Positions 34,125 through 43,304 of a DNA stretch of 64,000 nucleotides are shown in pieces. Position 1 is the stretch's first letter. Each line of letters opens with the position of its first letter. Made by a program: the position numbers and the translations under genes. A model generated the notes under the pieces. The model saw only the letters and a program-made list of their open reading frames with translations. It was not told where the DNA came from and ran no database searches. The DNA comes from Dyadobacter sp. CY261 (GTDB lineage: Bacteria; Bacteroidota; Bacteroidia; Cytophagales; Spirosomataceae), in NCBI RefSeq assembly GCF_021440085.1, contig NZ_JAKCPW010000003.1:186001-250000 (forward strand). Direction: 5' to 3'.

Positions 34125-36503
34125 ATGAAAATACCTTTTGTTGCCGCACTGTTTTTTCACAGCATCAGCCTCATCGCGCAGCAACGTATAACCATAAGCG
34201 GTTACGTTCGTGAACACAAAAGCAGGGAACAGCTTCCCGGAGTAAACGTGTACATAAGCGGTAGCTCTTACGCCGCTGTGACTAATAATTATGGATTTTA
34301 TTCCCTGACTGTTCCCGTTGCGGATTCGGCTGTTTTGTCCTTTTCATTTGTAGGTTATGAAGGACAAAACCGACGGATCAGTTCGCGAAAGAACATGGAG
34401 TTGGATGTGTTTCTGACTTCCGTGAACCAGTTAGAAGAGGTCGTGGTGAAAGCCAACCGTGACGACGAAATAAGCCAGCGTGCTCAAATGAGCCAGGTTG
34501 AAATTCCAATCGCCCAGATTAAGAAGATTCCCGCGCTCTTCGGAGAAAAGGACGTGCTGAAAGTGCTGCAGTTGATGCCTGGCGTGCAAAAAGGAACAGA
34601 AGGACAAGCCGGACTTTATGTGCGCGGTGGCGGGCCCGACCAGAACCTTATTATCCTGGACGATGCGGTGGTTTACAACGCCAATCACTTGTTTGGCTTC
34701 TTCTCGGTCTTTAATAGCGATGCGATCAAGACCGTGGAACTAACGAAGGGAGGGTTTCCGGCACGATACGGCGGTAGGTTATCTTCCGTGGTCGAAATGA
34801 CCATGAAAGAAGGAAGCAAAGACCGGCTGCACGGCGAAGGAGGCATTGGATTGATTTCTTCGAGGCTGACATTGGAAGGACCTGTCAAAAAGGACAAATC
34901 TTCGTTCCTGTTTTCCGCGCGGCGGACTTATATCGATTTACTGGCCGCTCCCATTATCGCCAGGCAACAAAAGGGACAAAAAAATCAGATGAAGCCTGGT
35001 TACTATTTTTATGATTTAAATGCCAAGGTCAATTTCGACCTAAGTTCAAAGGACAAGCTTTATGTAAGCGGTTACTTCGGAAGGGACAAATTGTATGTTG
35101 GTGAGAAGAGTGAAAGTTACAAAACAAGTAATGGCCTGGACTGGGGCAATGCTACCGGCACGATGCGATGGAACCATCTCTTTTCCCCGAAACTGTTTGC
35201 AAACTTCTCGCTCATATTCAGCCATTTCGATTTTGGCGTAATGAACGATTTCAGCGATCTGGATAAAAGCGGGGCGGTGGCCAGCGAAAATCGCTTGCGT
35301 TACCATTCGCGGATCAAAGATTTGAATTTCAAAACAGATTTTGATTTCTATCCGTCGGCCTCGCATGCGGTAAAATTCGGTGCTCAGGGCATATTGCACC
35401 GGTTTGTTCCCTCTGCGCTGGTCATTACGGGTTCCAATAGCGACAATCCTGGCCAGCACGTGAAACAGTCCCTCAGCTCATTCGAGGGAAGTGCCTATGC
35501 CGAAGACACGTGGCAGCCATTTGATATCCTTAAAATGAACCTGGGCCTGAGGATCAGTATCTTCAACACGTTGACCAAAACTTACATCCGACCAGAGCCA
35601 CGTTTCTCGGCAGCCTTAAAATTAACCGGGGACTTGTCCTGGAAAATGTCCTATTCCCGGATGAACCAATATGTGCATCTGCTATCGAACACGGGCGTTG
35701 GCCTGCCTACCGATCTGTGGGTCCCCACAACCGACCGCATTGCCCCCCAACAGTCCGAACAAATTGCCGCCGGCTTTGCAAAGGACCTTACTCATGCCAA
35801 ACTGCTGATCACATTGGAAGGATATTACAAAAAGATGAACCACATCATAGCTTACAAGGAAGGTGCTTCTTTCCTGAACATCAGCGGAGACAATTCGAAT
35901 GAGCTGAGCTGGCAGGACAATGTTACCTCGGGACGTGGCTCTTCTTATGGGGCCGAATTGCTGATCCAAAAGAAGACCGGCAAGCTTTCAGGCTGGGTGG
36001 GCTATACATTGTCATGGACACGCTGGAACTTCCCTGAACTGAATTCGGGCAAAACCTTTTTCCCGAGACACGACCGACGGCACGACCTATCGATGGTCGC
36101 TATGTATGACTTGGGCAAACATGTTACTATTTCGGCTAACTGGGTCTATGGAACGGGCAATGCACTTACGCTACCCGTTTCCAAGTATACCGGGGTGCAG
36201 GAACACTTCGCGGGCCAGGCTGTGGGCAACGAGGAACATCTGCTGGGAACAGAAATCAGCGAGTATTCGGGAAGGGGCAATTTCCGGGCGGAGGCCTATC
36301 AACGGCTGGATGCCGCTATCCAGTTCCGAAAAACCCGGAAGCGATATGAAAGGACCTGGGAGTTGGGGATATACAATGTGTACAACCATAAAAACCCGTT
36401 TTTCTACGATATAGGCGAGCAAAGCAACACAGGTAAGCTGGCATTGAAGAAGTTTTCGCTCTTTCCGGTTTTACCATCCGTAAGCTACAATTTCAAATTT
36501 TAA
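34125..36503 (+). CDS. TonB-dependent receptor with carboxypeptidase-regulatory-like domain
   Basis: A 792-residue outer membrane receptor from the ATG at 34125, which gives a signal peptide (IPFVAALFFHSISLIAQQ). A CarboxypepD_reg-like domain (ITISGYVREHKSREQLPGVN, about 22-105) precedes a plug (KDVLKVLQLMPGVQKGTEGQ, GGGPDQNLIILDDAVVYNAN, GGFPARYGGRLSSVVEMTM) and a barrel ending LFPVLPSVSYNFKF. It differs from SusC: it lacks the VVVGYG signature and pairs with a DUF4249 lipoprotein rather than SusD. Such receptor plus DUF4249 pairs are widespread in Bacteroidota; the ligand is unknown. Control by the adjacent sigma factor is likely. Confidence 0.9.
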   Translation: MKIPFVAALFFHSISLIAQQRITISGYVREHKSREQLPGVNVYISGSSYAAVTNNYGFYSLTVPVADSAVLSFSFVGYEGQNRRISSRKNMELDVFLTSVNQLEEVVVKANRDDEISQRAQMSQVEIPIAQIKKIPALFGEKDVLKVLQLMPGVQKGTEGQAGLYVRGGGPDQNLIILDDAVVYNANHLFGFFSVFNSDAIKTVELTKGGFPARYGGRLSSVVEMTMKEGSKDRLHGEGGIGLISSRLTLEGPVKKDKSSFLFSARRTYIDLLAAPIIARQQKGQKNQMKPGYYFYDLNAKVNFDLSSKDKLYVSGYFGRDKLYVGEKSESYKTSNGLDWGNATGTMRWNHLFSPKLFANFSLIFSHFDFGVMNDFSDLDKSGAVASENRLRYHSRIKDLNFKTDFDFYPSASHAVKFGAQGILHRFVPSALVITGSNSDNPGQHVKQSLSSFEGSAYAEDTWQPFDILKMNLGLRISIFNTLTKTYIRPEPRFSAALKLTGDLSWKMSYSRMNQYVHLLSNTGVGLPTDLWVPTTDRIAPQQSEQIAAGFAKDLTHAKLLITLEGYYKKMNHIIAYKEGASFLNISGDNSNELSWQDNVTSGRGSSYGAELLIQKKTGKLSGWVGYTLSWTRWNFPELNSGKTFFPRHDRRHDLSMVAMYDLGKHVTISANWVYGTGNALTLPVSKYTGVQEHFAGQAVGNEEHLLGTEISEYSGRGNFRAEAYQRLDAAIQFRKTRKRYERTWELGIYNVYNHKNPFFYDIGEQSNTGKLALKKFSLFPVLPSVSYNFKF

Positions 36504-36514
36504 ACTACACACCA

Positions 36515-37459
36515 ATGAAGGCTTCATATAAACTATTCTTTCTATTGATGGTAATGAATATCGCATGCGAGACCTTGGTTACTGATATTCCCGAATCCCG
36601 GCTGCCACACGCGGAGTCGAAGCTGGTCGTGCATTCATTTATTTCTCCACAAGCCGAAAGGATCACTGTAGTGGTTTCGGAATCTCAGCCTTTATTTCCG
36701 CAGAGCGACGTTACAGACCGCGTAATAGAAAATGCGGTAGTAACAATATCGGACGGAACCGGCGAGGTAGTATTGCCATTTGACGAATTAACCCGGATGT
36801 ACAGCATCGATCAAAGCAAATTTCCGATTAAGGCATCCAAGACATATCATTTGATCGTGTCGGCTGGCGTGCGGAACGTGACGGCGCAATGTACCGTGCC
36901 CAAAAACATCCCGGTCATCAAATCTTATGTACTCGACAAGGTTGTTTCTCCCAACGCCTTTTTTGGAAATGATGAAGCTATTACGTTAAAAATGGACTGG
37001 ACCGACATTTCAGGAGAGACCAATTATTACCGTGTGCGAGCTGAGGCCGACATAGAATACAGCATTCCCGACCCCAAATCGCAAGAGAAGCGGATCCGAA
37101 ACGATTTTAACTTTAACTGGGATGAGATGACCGGACGGGCCGAATTGCAAACGGACCAAAACCGGGACGGCATGCTGTTTTCTTCTCCGCTTGGAAAGGT
37201 AACACTCCCGAACTTCACGTCCGTTATCCCCGAAAGCACGACGCAACAGCCATTTGATCCTAAAAGTCGGGTAATATCGGTTATAATGATGATTTACAAC
37301 ACCGATATTCACTATCATAAATACCACAAATCGATGCAAGTGCACATTGATGCCGACAATCCTTTCTCTGAACCCACGACAGTATACACCAACATCCAGG
37401 GCGGCTTGGGATGCTTTGGCGCTTACAACCTTGGAAAGCTCACCTACCAGCCTGACTAA
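36515..37459 (+). CDS. DUF4249 family lipoprotein
   Basis: A 314-residue lipoprotein (signal LFFLLMVMNIAC) with the DUF4249 pattern: LVVHSFISPQAERITVVVSE with NAVVTISDGTGEVVLPFDE near the N-terminus and the closing DADNPFSEPTTVYTNIQGGL followed by GCFGAYN. It begins 11 bp after the TonB receptor stop, so the two are co-transcribed. By analogy with SusD it may cap the receptor and bind its ligand on the surface, but no structure or ligand is established for it here. Confidence 0.88.
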   Translation: MKASYKLFFLLMVMNIACETLVTDIPESRLPHAESKLVVHSFISPQAERITVVVSESQPLFPQSDVTDRVIENAVVTISDGTGEVVLPFDELTRMYSIDQSKFPIKASKTYHLIVSAGVRNVTAQCTVPKNIPVIKSYVLDKVVSPNAFFGNDEAITLKMDWTDISGETNYYRVRAEADIEYSIPDPKSQEKRIRNDFNFNWDEMTGRAELQTDQNRDGMLFSSPLGKVTLPNFTSVIPESTTQQPFDPKSRVISVIMMIYNTDIHYHKYHKSMQVHIDADNPFSEPTTVYTNIQGGLGCFGAYNLGKLTYQPD

Positions 37460-37473
37460 ATGAGATTTTTCGT

Positions 37474-37481
37474 TAGCTTTG
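37474..37481 (+). promoter_or_regulatory. Promoter box for alaS
   Basis: TAGCTTTG fits TAnnTTTG exactly and lies 39 bp before the alaS ATG, immediately after the preceding gene ends. It supports transcription of alaS independent of the sigma-controlled operon. Confidence 0.5.
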
Positions 37482-37520
37482 CGGCAAATTTCATGATGAT
37501 ATAGTACGAAAACAGATACA

Positions 37521-40181
37521 ATGACCTCGCATCAAATACGTCAGGCTTTTCTTGATTTTTTCCGCAGTAAAGAGCATTTAATAGTACCCTCGGCGCCGCT
37601 GGTGGCCAAGAACGATCCCACTCTGATGTTCAACAACTCGGGGATGGCGCAGTTCAAGGACTTTTTTCTCGGCAACGGCACGCCGCCGTCGCGCCGCATC
37701 GCGGATACCCAAAAATGTCTGCGCGTGTCAGGAAAGCATAACGACCTCGAAGATGTCGGTTTTGATACCTATCACCACACCATGTTCGAAATGCTCGGCA
37801 ACTGGTCGTTTGGTGATTATTTCAAAAAAGAAGCGATCGGCTGGGCCTGGGAATTGTTGACGGAGATTTATAAACTACCTAAAGAGAGACTGTACGTCTC
37901 TGTTTTTGAAGGAAACGAGGCCGATGGTGTACCCTTCGACCAGGAAGCATGGGACCTTTGGAAAGGCATTGTAGGGGAAGAGCGCATTATCCTGGGCAAT
38001 AAAAAGGATAACTTCTGGGAAATGGGCGATACCGGTCCGTGTGGCCCTTGTTCAGAGATCCATATCGATCTTCGCTCGCCTGCCGAGGTGGCCGAAGTTT
38101 CGGGTAAGTCACTGGTTAACAACGACCATCCTCAGGTAGTGGAAATATGGAACCTGGTATTCATGCAATTCGAGCGTAAGGCCGACGGTTCGCTTATCCC
38201 GCTCCCATCGACACACGTCGATACCGGAATGGGTTTCGAGCGCCTTTGCATGGCTATCCAGCAAAAAACATCGAACTACGACACCGACGTTTTCCAACAT
38301 ACTATTCAGGTGCTGGAAACGCTTTCAGGCAAAAAATACGGGCAGAACGAAGAGCCCTTCGCCGACATCGCCATGCGCGTGATTTCGGATCATATCCGCG
38401 CTGTGTCATTTGCCATCACCGACGGACAATTACCATCTAATGTGAAAGCAGGTTATGTGATCCGCCGTATCCTGCGCCGCGCGGTGCGTTATGGCTACTC
38501 CTACCTCGGCCTGCAAGAGCCATTCTTTCATAAGCTGGTACCTGTATTGGCCGAGCAGTTCAAGGATGTATTTACCGAACTGAAAGACCAGGAAGAATTT
38601 GTTACCCGTGTGATTTTGGAAGAAGAAAAGAGCTTCCTGCGCACGCTCGAATCGGGGTTGAAAAGACTGGATAGCATAATTTCCGGACTGAAAGAAAAGG
38701 GTTTCAACACCATTCCAGGCGACGAGGTATTCGAACTCAGCGATACTTTCGGCTTCCCCGTTGATCTTACCGCCCTTATCGCACGCGAAAAAAACTTCCA
38801 AATCGACGAAACCGGTTTCCAGGATGCATTGGCAGCGCAGAAAAAACGCTCCCGCCAGGATGCCGCCAAAGAAGCCACGGACTGGATTGAACTCCGCGAA
38901 TCCGATGGTGTGGAATTCCTGGGTTATGATTTTGAAGAGACACACAGCCACATTGTGAAATACCGCAAGGTGAAGACCAAGACTGGCGAGGAATATCACA
39001 TTGTGCTCGACCGCACGCCTTTTTATGCAGAAATGGGAGGGCAAGTGGGGGACACTGGCGAGCTTATTTTCAATTCGGGTAGTAAGGAGGAAGGAGGAAG
39101 GAGGATAGCGATTGTTGATACCAAGAAGGAGAATGATCTTTTTGTGCACATTTCCCGCGATAAGGATCTTGATGAGGCATTGTCCGGCTCGGGGATCGTT
39201 ACTGCGAAAATCGATACCGGTCGTCGTAACAGGATCAAGGCAAACCATACGGCTACGCACCTGATGCTTTCGTCTATGCGTGAGGTGCTGGGTACGCACG
39301 TGAGTCAGAAGGGATCGTTCCTGAACGAAGAGGTACTGCGTTTCGACTTTGCGCATTTCACGAAAGTGACTGATGAAGAGCTGCAAAAGATCGAAGACCG
39401 CGTGAATGAGAAGATCCGCGAGAATATCGCATTGGAAGAAAGACGGAACGTGCCCATTCAGCAAGCGCTGGACGCAGGTGCTACGGCTACTTTTGGCGAA
39501 AAGTATGGCGATTTCGTACGCCTGATCATCTTCGATCCCAAGTTCTCCTTCGAGCTTTGCGGGGGTACGCACGTGCCTTCGACAGGCGAGATCGGTGTGT
39601 TCAGATTCATTTCGGAAGGTTCGGTTTCGGCTGGTGTTCGCCGGGTAGAAGCCGTAACCGGTGAAAAAGCACTGGAACTGATGCGCCAGCAGGAAGAAAC
39701 TTTGAATAAGATCAAGGATTTGCTCAAAGGGCCATCCGACCTTGTCAAAGCGGTTGAAAGCCTGATCGAAGAGCGTTCGGCATTGCAGAAAAAGATTGCA
39801 GGGCTTGAAAACGAGAAGATCCAGACATTGAAGACTTCGCTAATCGAAAGTATGGAAACCCACAGCACATTCAACCTGATCGTGCAGAAAGTGGATGTTC
39901 CCAGTGCCGATTCATTGAAACAGCTTTCCTATGAACTTCGCGACCAGGTCGAGAACCTGATCGCCGTATTCGGGGCAGAAATCGGTGGTAAACCTCAGCT
40001 TTCCGTGTTCATTGCCGAAAATCTGGTACAGGAAACCGGCCTGAATGCAGGTAAAATCGTCAAAGACCTTGCGAAAGAAATCCACGGCGGCGGCGGCGGG
40101 CAACCGTTTTTCGCAACGGCGGGCGGTTCCGATGCAAGCGGGCTGGATGCGGCTCTCGAAAAAGCCAAAGGCCTGTTCTGA
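37521..40181 (+). CDS. alaS: Alanine--tRNA ligase
   Basis: An 886-residue class II aminoacyl-tRNA synthetase that charges tRNA-Ala. The catalytic core shows SAPLVAKNDPTLMFNNSGMA, the class II motif 2 region DTYHHTMFEMLGNWSFGDYF and motif 3 near HVDTGMGFERL. The editing domain carries HTATHL and CGGTH, whose His and Cys bind zinc, and the C-Ala region ends GGGGGQPFFATAGG. Length matches the family. Odd point: a segment around residues 520-530 (GSKEEGGRR) is encoded by three perfect copies of a purine heptamer and looks like a microsatellite insertion before IAIVDTKKEND. Confidence 0.97.
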   Translation: MTSHQIRQAFLDFFRSKEHLIVPSAPLVAKNDPTLMFNNSGMAQFKDFFLGNGTPPSRRIADTQKCLRVSGKHNDLEDVGFDTYHHTMFEMLGNWSFGDYFKKEAIGWAWELLTEIYKLPKERLYVSVFEGNEADGVPFDQEAWDLWKGIVGEERIILGNKKDNFWEMGDTGPCGPCSEIHIDLRSPAEVAEVSGKSLVNNDHPQVVEIWNLVFMQFERKADGSLIPLPSTHVDTGMGFERLCMAIQQKTSNYDTDVFQHTIQVLETLSGKKYGQNEEPFADIAMRVISDHIRAVSFAITDGQLPSNVKAGYVIRRILRRAVRYGYSYLGLQEPFFHKLVPVLAEQFKDVFTELKDQEEFVTRVILEEEKSFLRTLESGLKRLDSIISGLKEKGFNTIPGDEVFELSDTFGFPVDLTALIAREKNFQIDETGFQDALAAQKKRSRQDAAKEATDWIELRESDGVEFLGYDFEETHSHIVKYRKVKTKTGEEYHIVLDRTPFYAEMGGQVGDTGELIFNSGSKEEGGRRIAIVDTKKENDLFVHISRDKDLDEALSGSGIVTAKIDTGRRNRIKANHTATHLMLSSMREVLGTHVSQKGSFLNEEVLRFDFAHFTKVTDEELQKIEDRVNEKIRENIALEERRNVPIQQALDAGATATFGEKYGDFVRLIIFDPKFSFELCGGTHVPSTGEIGVFRFISEGSVSAGVRRVEAVTGEKALELMRQQEETLNKIKDLLKGPSDLVKAVESLIEERSALQKKIAGLENEKIQTLKTSLIESMETHSTFNLIVQKVDVPSADSLKQLSYELRDQVENLIAVFGAEIGGKPQLSVFIAENLVQETGLNAGKIVKDLAKEIHGGGGGQPFFATAGGSDASGLDAALEKAKGLF
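39084..39104 (+). repeat. AAGGAGG x3 heptamer repeat inside alaS
   Basis: Three exact tandem copies of AAGGAGG sit in the alaS editing-domain coding region and encode a KEEGGRR insertion. Total length 21 bp keeps the frame. The sequence recalls the purine run at 721-736 before iolE. Confidence 0.75.
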
Positions 40182-40205
40182 TCAAGCATACTACTCATCT
40201 AATAT

Positions 40206-40247
40206 AAAAGAAGAGCGGCATCCTTGCGGGGCCGCTCTTCTTTTTTT
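40206..40247 (+). terminator. Terminator after alaS
   Basis: AAAAGAAGAGCGGC and GCCGCTCTTCTTTT form a 14-bp perfect stem with an 11-nt loop and a T run to 40247. It also has A residues on the 5' side, so it can serve the convergent CHRD gene. Confidence 0.9.
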
Positions 40248-40275
40248 GGGGCACAAAGGTGCTTTAATTAGTGGG

Positions 40276-40761
40276 TTATTCCGTAGTTTTAAGCTGCCCC
40301 CTGATCTCTCCTTCCGGGTATTTGGCTGACTCAATATTTACATAATACAAGCCAGCTTTGAGATCGGCAACCTGCGCCTCGGTCAAAGTATCTTTAAACG
40401 CGAAGGGTGTTTTGAAATCGGTCCCGAGATCGATCACTAATGAGCCCGAGGAATCGGCCGATGCTTTTGAAATGTACCAGGCCGTCGGAGTGAACACAGA
40501 ATCGGTGGCTGCCGAATCGGTGGTTGTGGAATCGCTGTAAAGGATATTGATGCTCAAAATCCTCGACTCCTGGTCTAATGTACCATCTACTGAACCGGTA
40601 GCTGTTGATGGATTAGCGGGTACCTGGTTGGCGCCGGAAAGCGTTGTGGCAACTTTCAGTTCGGGCAACACGGGAGTTGGGTCTGTTGTCTCGTCGTCAT
40701 CACTACATGCTGCCATCATCCCGGCGATCAGAAACACACCCATAAATGCTAATTTTCTCAT
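40276..40761 (-). CDS. CHRD domain-containing lipoprotein
   Basis: About 161 residues from the ATG at 40761, which opens a lipoprotein signal (LAFMGVFLIAGMMAAC). The mature part is a CHRD-type beta domain: ATTLSGANQVPANPSTATGS, then ILSINILYSDS, with the typical ending LKAGLYYVNIESAKYPEGEI. CHRD domains occur in chordin and many bacterial surface proteins with unknown roles. An acidic, Ser/Thr-rich insertion (DSTTTDSAATDSVFTPTAWY) splits the domain. It stands alone, convergent with alaS. Confidence 0.85.
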   Translation of the reverse strand: MRKLAFMGVFLIAGMMAACSDDDETTDPTPVLPELKVATTLSGANQVPANPSTATGSVDGTLDQESRILSINILYSDSTTTDSAATDSVFTPTAWYISKASADSSGSLVIDLGTDFKTPFAFKDTLTEAQVADLKAGLYYVNIESAKYPEGEIRGQLKTTE

Positions 40762-40918
40762 AATGCTTTGTTTTGGTAAATAATTGGTTTGACCGCCGCC
40801 AGGTAAAATTATGGTTCCCATCAAACCATTATTACATAAAACACTCGCCCGCAATTATTTACAAAAACACGTCGAAATCCGCTAGTTGGGAAAAAGGCCT
40901 ACCCTTTGCTGAATATTA

Positions 40919-41785
40919 CTACAATTTCAATGCGCTGACCGGCTTTTGTCCCTTCAGTGAATGGAACTTCCATCTGTTGTGAGACCACAGCCAGAGCTCC
41001 GGCTGCCGCTCGATGGTGTTTTCCAGCGCTTTATAATAGTGTTCCATGATGCCCGCCTCACCGAGTTCCCGCGGCTTTTCGGTAATGAGCCGGAACCTGA
41101 AATGGTACGTATTTCGCTTCCTTTGGCTCACATCCAGGTATACTACTGCACAATCGCCCTGGATGGCAATTCGCGCTGCACCCGACTGAACAAACGTCTT
41201 GCGGTTCATGAAGTTAAGGTAGTATTTGCCCGACTCAGGCGGCCGCTGGTCGGCGATGGTGACAAAAATCGCCGGGGAGCCTTTGTCCCAGCCGATGGCT
41301 TTGCGGTACCACTCCGATTTCGGGACCATTACAGCGCCGAAGCGCCCCCGGAGCTTCAAGAGCCAGGCGTTCAGCCATTTGTTAGAGACGGGTGTATAGG
41401 CAGCAAGAACTTCACAATTAGTCTGCAACGGCAGCGACAGCAAATATTCCCAGCTTCCATAATGCGAAGCCATCAGCACAATGCGCTTCTTCTCTTGCAG
41501 GAGTTTGTCGATCAGCTGCGTGTTTTCGTAGTGAACCAACCATCCGAGACCTCCGTGAGGCATTCTACTGATCATAAAAGGCTCGACGATCAGATCGGCG
41601 AGATGCCGGAAATAGGCGGTAACCATCTGCCGTATCTCCTTGTCGGAACGCGTGGGAAAGCAGCGGGACATATTCACGAGCACCATATTGCGTCGATAGG
41701 GCCATAGGTTGATCAGTACCCGGAAAATCAGGCCTGACAAAGAGCGCCAACCCCAGAGGGCCAGCCTGAAACGGAGCGCCCGCAT
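40919..41785 (-). CDS. Lipid A biosynthesis acyltransferase family protein (LpxL/HtrB-like)
   Basis: A 288-residue inner-membrane acyltransferase of the LPLAT family. The HxxxxE catalytic block is SHYGSWEYL, with NMSRCFPTRSDKEIRQMV upstream and the later IADQRPPESGKYYLNFMNRK and SGAARIAIQGDCAVVYLDVS regions of the family. It would add a secondary acyl chain to lipid A or a related surface lipid. Its ATG overlaps the stop of the upstream repeat protein gene in a TGATG arrangement, so the two are translationally coupled. Confidence 0.88.
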   Translation of the reverse strand: MRALRFRLALWGWRSLSGLIFRVLINLWPYRRNMVLVNMSRCFPTRSDKEIRQMVTAYFRHLADLIVEPFMISRMPHGGLGWLVHYENTQLIDKLLQEKKRIVLMASHYGSWEYLLSLPLQTNCEVLAAYTPVSNKWLNAWLLKLRGRFGAVMVPKSEWYRKAIGWDKGSPAIFVTIADQRPPESGKYYLNFMNRKTFVQSGAARIAIQGDCAVVYLDVSQRKRNTYHFRFRLITEKPRELGEAGIMEHYYKALENTIERQPELWLWSHNRWKFHSLKGQKPVSALKL

Positions 41786-42888
41786 CAGAACAGGAATTGT
41801 ACGCCTGCATTGAAGCCTACAAAAAGTCCCCGGAAGTCCTTCGAGCTGCTGCTGTTCTTCCAGATATAATTTTTGACAAAATCATAGTCATTTTCCCGTT
41901 CGTATGAAACGTAGTTGAGCGTTGGACCAGCAAATGCTTCGAACCGGTTGCCGAATTTTAATGCGGGCAACACCCGGATCGAATTTTTGAAATAACTGCC
42001 TCCATCAAAATCGGTGAGCGTATGGCTAACGGCCTCGAGGTTCAGACGGAAGCTTCCTGCGAGCGGGATATGCGCACCTAAGCCTCCTTCGGCGGCATAC
42101 ATCGGTTCCGCATTGTCTTTGAAATTATAACCGACACCCGCGATCCCATACAGCACACGCCCGCCCGAGCGGAAAGAAACGATGCCAGTCATGGTTTCGT
42201 CGAGTGTTATGGCCACCGACTTTTCACCGTTTTTGATAAAATTGAAAATCGCGATCGGATAATCGCTGCTATCGGCGATGTTGATCAAGCCGGCCAGCTG
42301 GACGCCTCTCACCTTCTTGGCGACATTGGCAAAACCAGCCACCTGCGCATTCACTTCGTTAGCTCTGTTAAGAAAACCCGCCAGTTGTAACCCTTTGGCA
42401 TCTTTCCGGACGATGTTCGCGAAGCCTGCCACTTGCGCCGAGCCGGAAGCATCGGCAAGGTTCATAAAACCGGCTAACTGTGCTCCCCTCGCCTCCCCGC
42501 CGGTGATATTAGCGAATCCCGCCAACTGGGCACCGGTAGAACTACCGCCAGTTATATTAGCGACTCCCGACAATTGCACGCCACTCGCCGAGCCGCCGAT
42601 CACATTAGCTACACCGGCCATTTGTACTCCGCTGACATTTTGTTTAACAATATTGGCCACTCCTGCAATGGCCGCACCCGTCTCTGCTTTCGAAAGGCCG
42701 GCAATGGCATGAAGCGAAAAGCGGTTGGTAATAGAAGCGGCCTGTTTGCCATTGGAACTTACCGGATAAATGAAACCGATATGCACTGCGGCAGAACTGT
42801 CACGCTGGGCAATTGCGCTACCGGAGAATGCGGTCAGCAGTATGATGATGGCGATAAATCGGGATGGATTCAAAAACAAGTTTTTCAT
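41785..42888 (-). CDS. Outer-membrane-type protein with GVQLAG-like tandem repeats
   Basis: A 367-residue exported protein. The ATG at 42888 gives the best signal peptide (SRFIAIIILLTAFSGSAIAQ); in-frame ATGs further upstream overlap conserved ATGCATTT boxes. Residues about 55-200 hold about nine imperfect 15-17-residue repeats of the form SGVQ(M/L)(A/S)GVANI or QLAGFANI, ending RGVQLAGLINIADSS. The repeat spacing suits a beta-solenoid; similar GVQ(I/L)G repeats are known in Leptospira and Bacteroidota surface proteins. The last 150 residues look like a beta-barrel (VLYGIAGVGYNF, FVGFNAGVQFLF). It is coupled to the acyltransferase gene. Function unknown. Confidence 0.75.
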   Translation of the reverse strand: MKNLFLNPSRFIAIIILLTAFSGSAIAQRDSSAAVHIGFIYPVSSNGKQAASITNRFSLHAIAGLSKAETGAAIAGVANIVKQNVSGVQMAGVANVIGGSASGVQLSGVANITGGSSTGAQLAGFANITGGEARGAQLAGFMNLADASGSAQVAGFANIVRKDAKGLQLAGFLNRANEVNAQVAGFANVAKKVRGVQLAGLINIADSSDYPIAIFNFIKNGEKSVAITLDETMTGIVSFRSGGRVLYGIAGVGYNFKDNAEPMYAAEGGLGAHIPLAGSFRLNLEAVSHTLTDFDGGSYFKNSIRVLPALKFGNRFEAFAGPTLNYVSYERENDYDFVKNYIWKNSSSSKDFRGLFVGFNAGVQFLF

Positions 42889-42893
42889 GGGTA

Positions 42894-42981
42894 ATGCATT
42901 TAAAAATTGATTGTTCAAATGCATACACTCACCCAAAATCCTCGCAGGCCTTCGATTCGATCGGGTTGAACGTATGCATTT
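42894..42981 (-). promoter_or_regulatory. Three ATGCATTT boxes upstream of the repeat protein gene
   Basis: ATGCATTT occurs at 42894-42901, as its complement AAATGCAT at 42917-42924, and again at 42974-42981. The first two form an inverted repeat with 15 bp between. They lie directly upstream of the repeat-protein start and look like regulator binding sites. Confidence 0.45.
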
Positions 42982-43067
42982 AACCGACAACCGGATTGCC
43001 TTCTACCCTAAATTTTCTGAGAAAAAACCTGACTGAAATCCGTCTTAAATATGATCATGAAATATAA

Positions 43068-43223
43068 TTCTACAACTAACATTCATCCAACTGGATGATG
43101 TAGTAGAAATAATTTATAATTTTTACAAGAGTAAGGTCATTTAAAAAACTAGTTTAACCTCACATGTTGAATATATTTCTACAAACTAGGTTTATTTGAC
43201 AAGACAAAATAGTAGAAATAATT
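43068..43223. repeat. Pair of 109-bp-spaced units carrying inverted TTCTAC boxes
   Basis: TTCTACAA at 43068-43075 recurs at 43177-43184, and TAGTAGAAATAATT at 43101-43114 recurs at 43210-43223; both offsets are exactly 109 bp. Within each unit the two boxes are inverted copies of a TTCTAC core. A small hairpin, ATTCATCC-aact-GGATGAT, lies at 43081-43099. The region precedes the T9SS type A gene at 43305 and fills most of the 416-bp gap between divergent genes. Confidence 0.6.
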
Positions 43224-43304
43224 ATGTCAATTCCGTTACTTTCTTTATATGTTTATATATATTTATCTCAATATCATATTCCCTATTAAACAACCTTCGT
43301 ACTT

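Noticed and set aside
38430..39572. 380-codon minus-strand frame inside alaS
   Set aside because: It is antisense to the conserved AlaRS core and has no recognisable domain.
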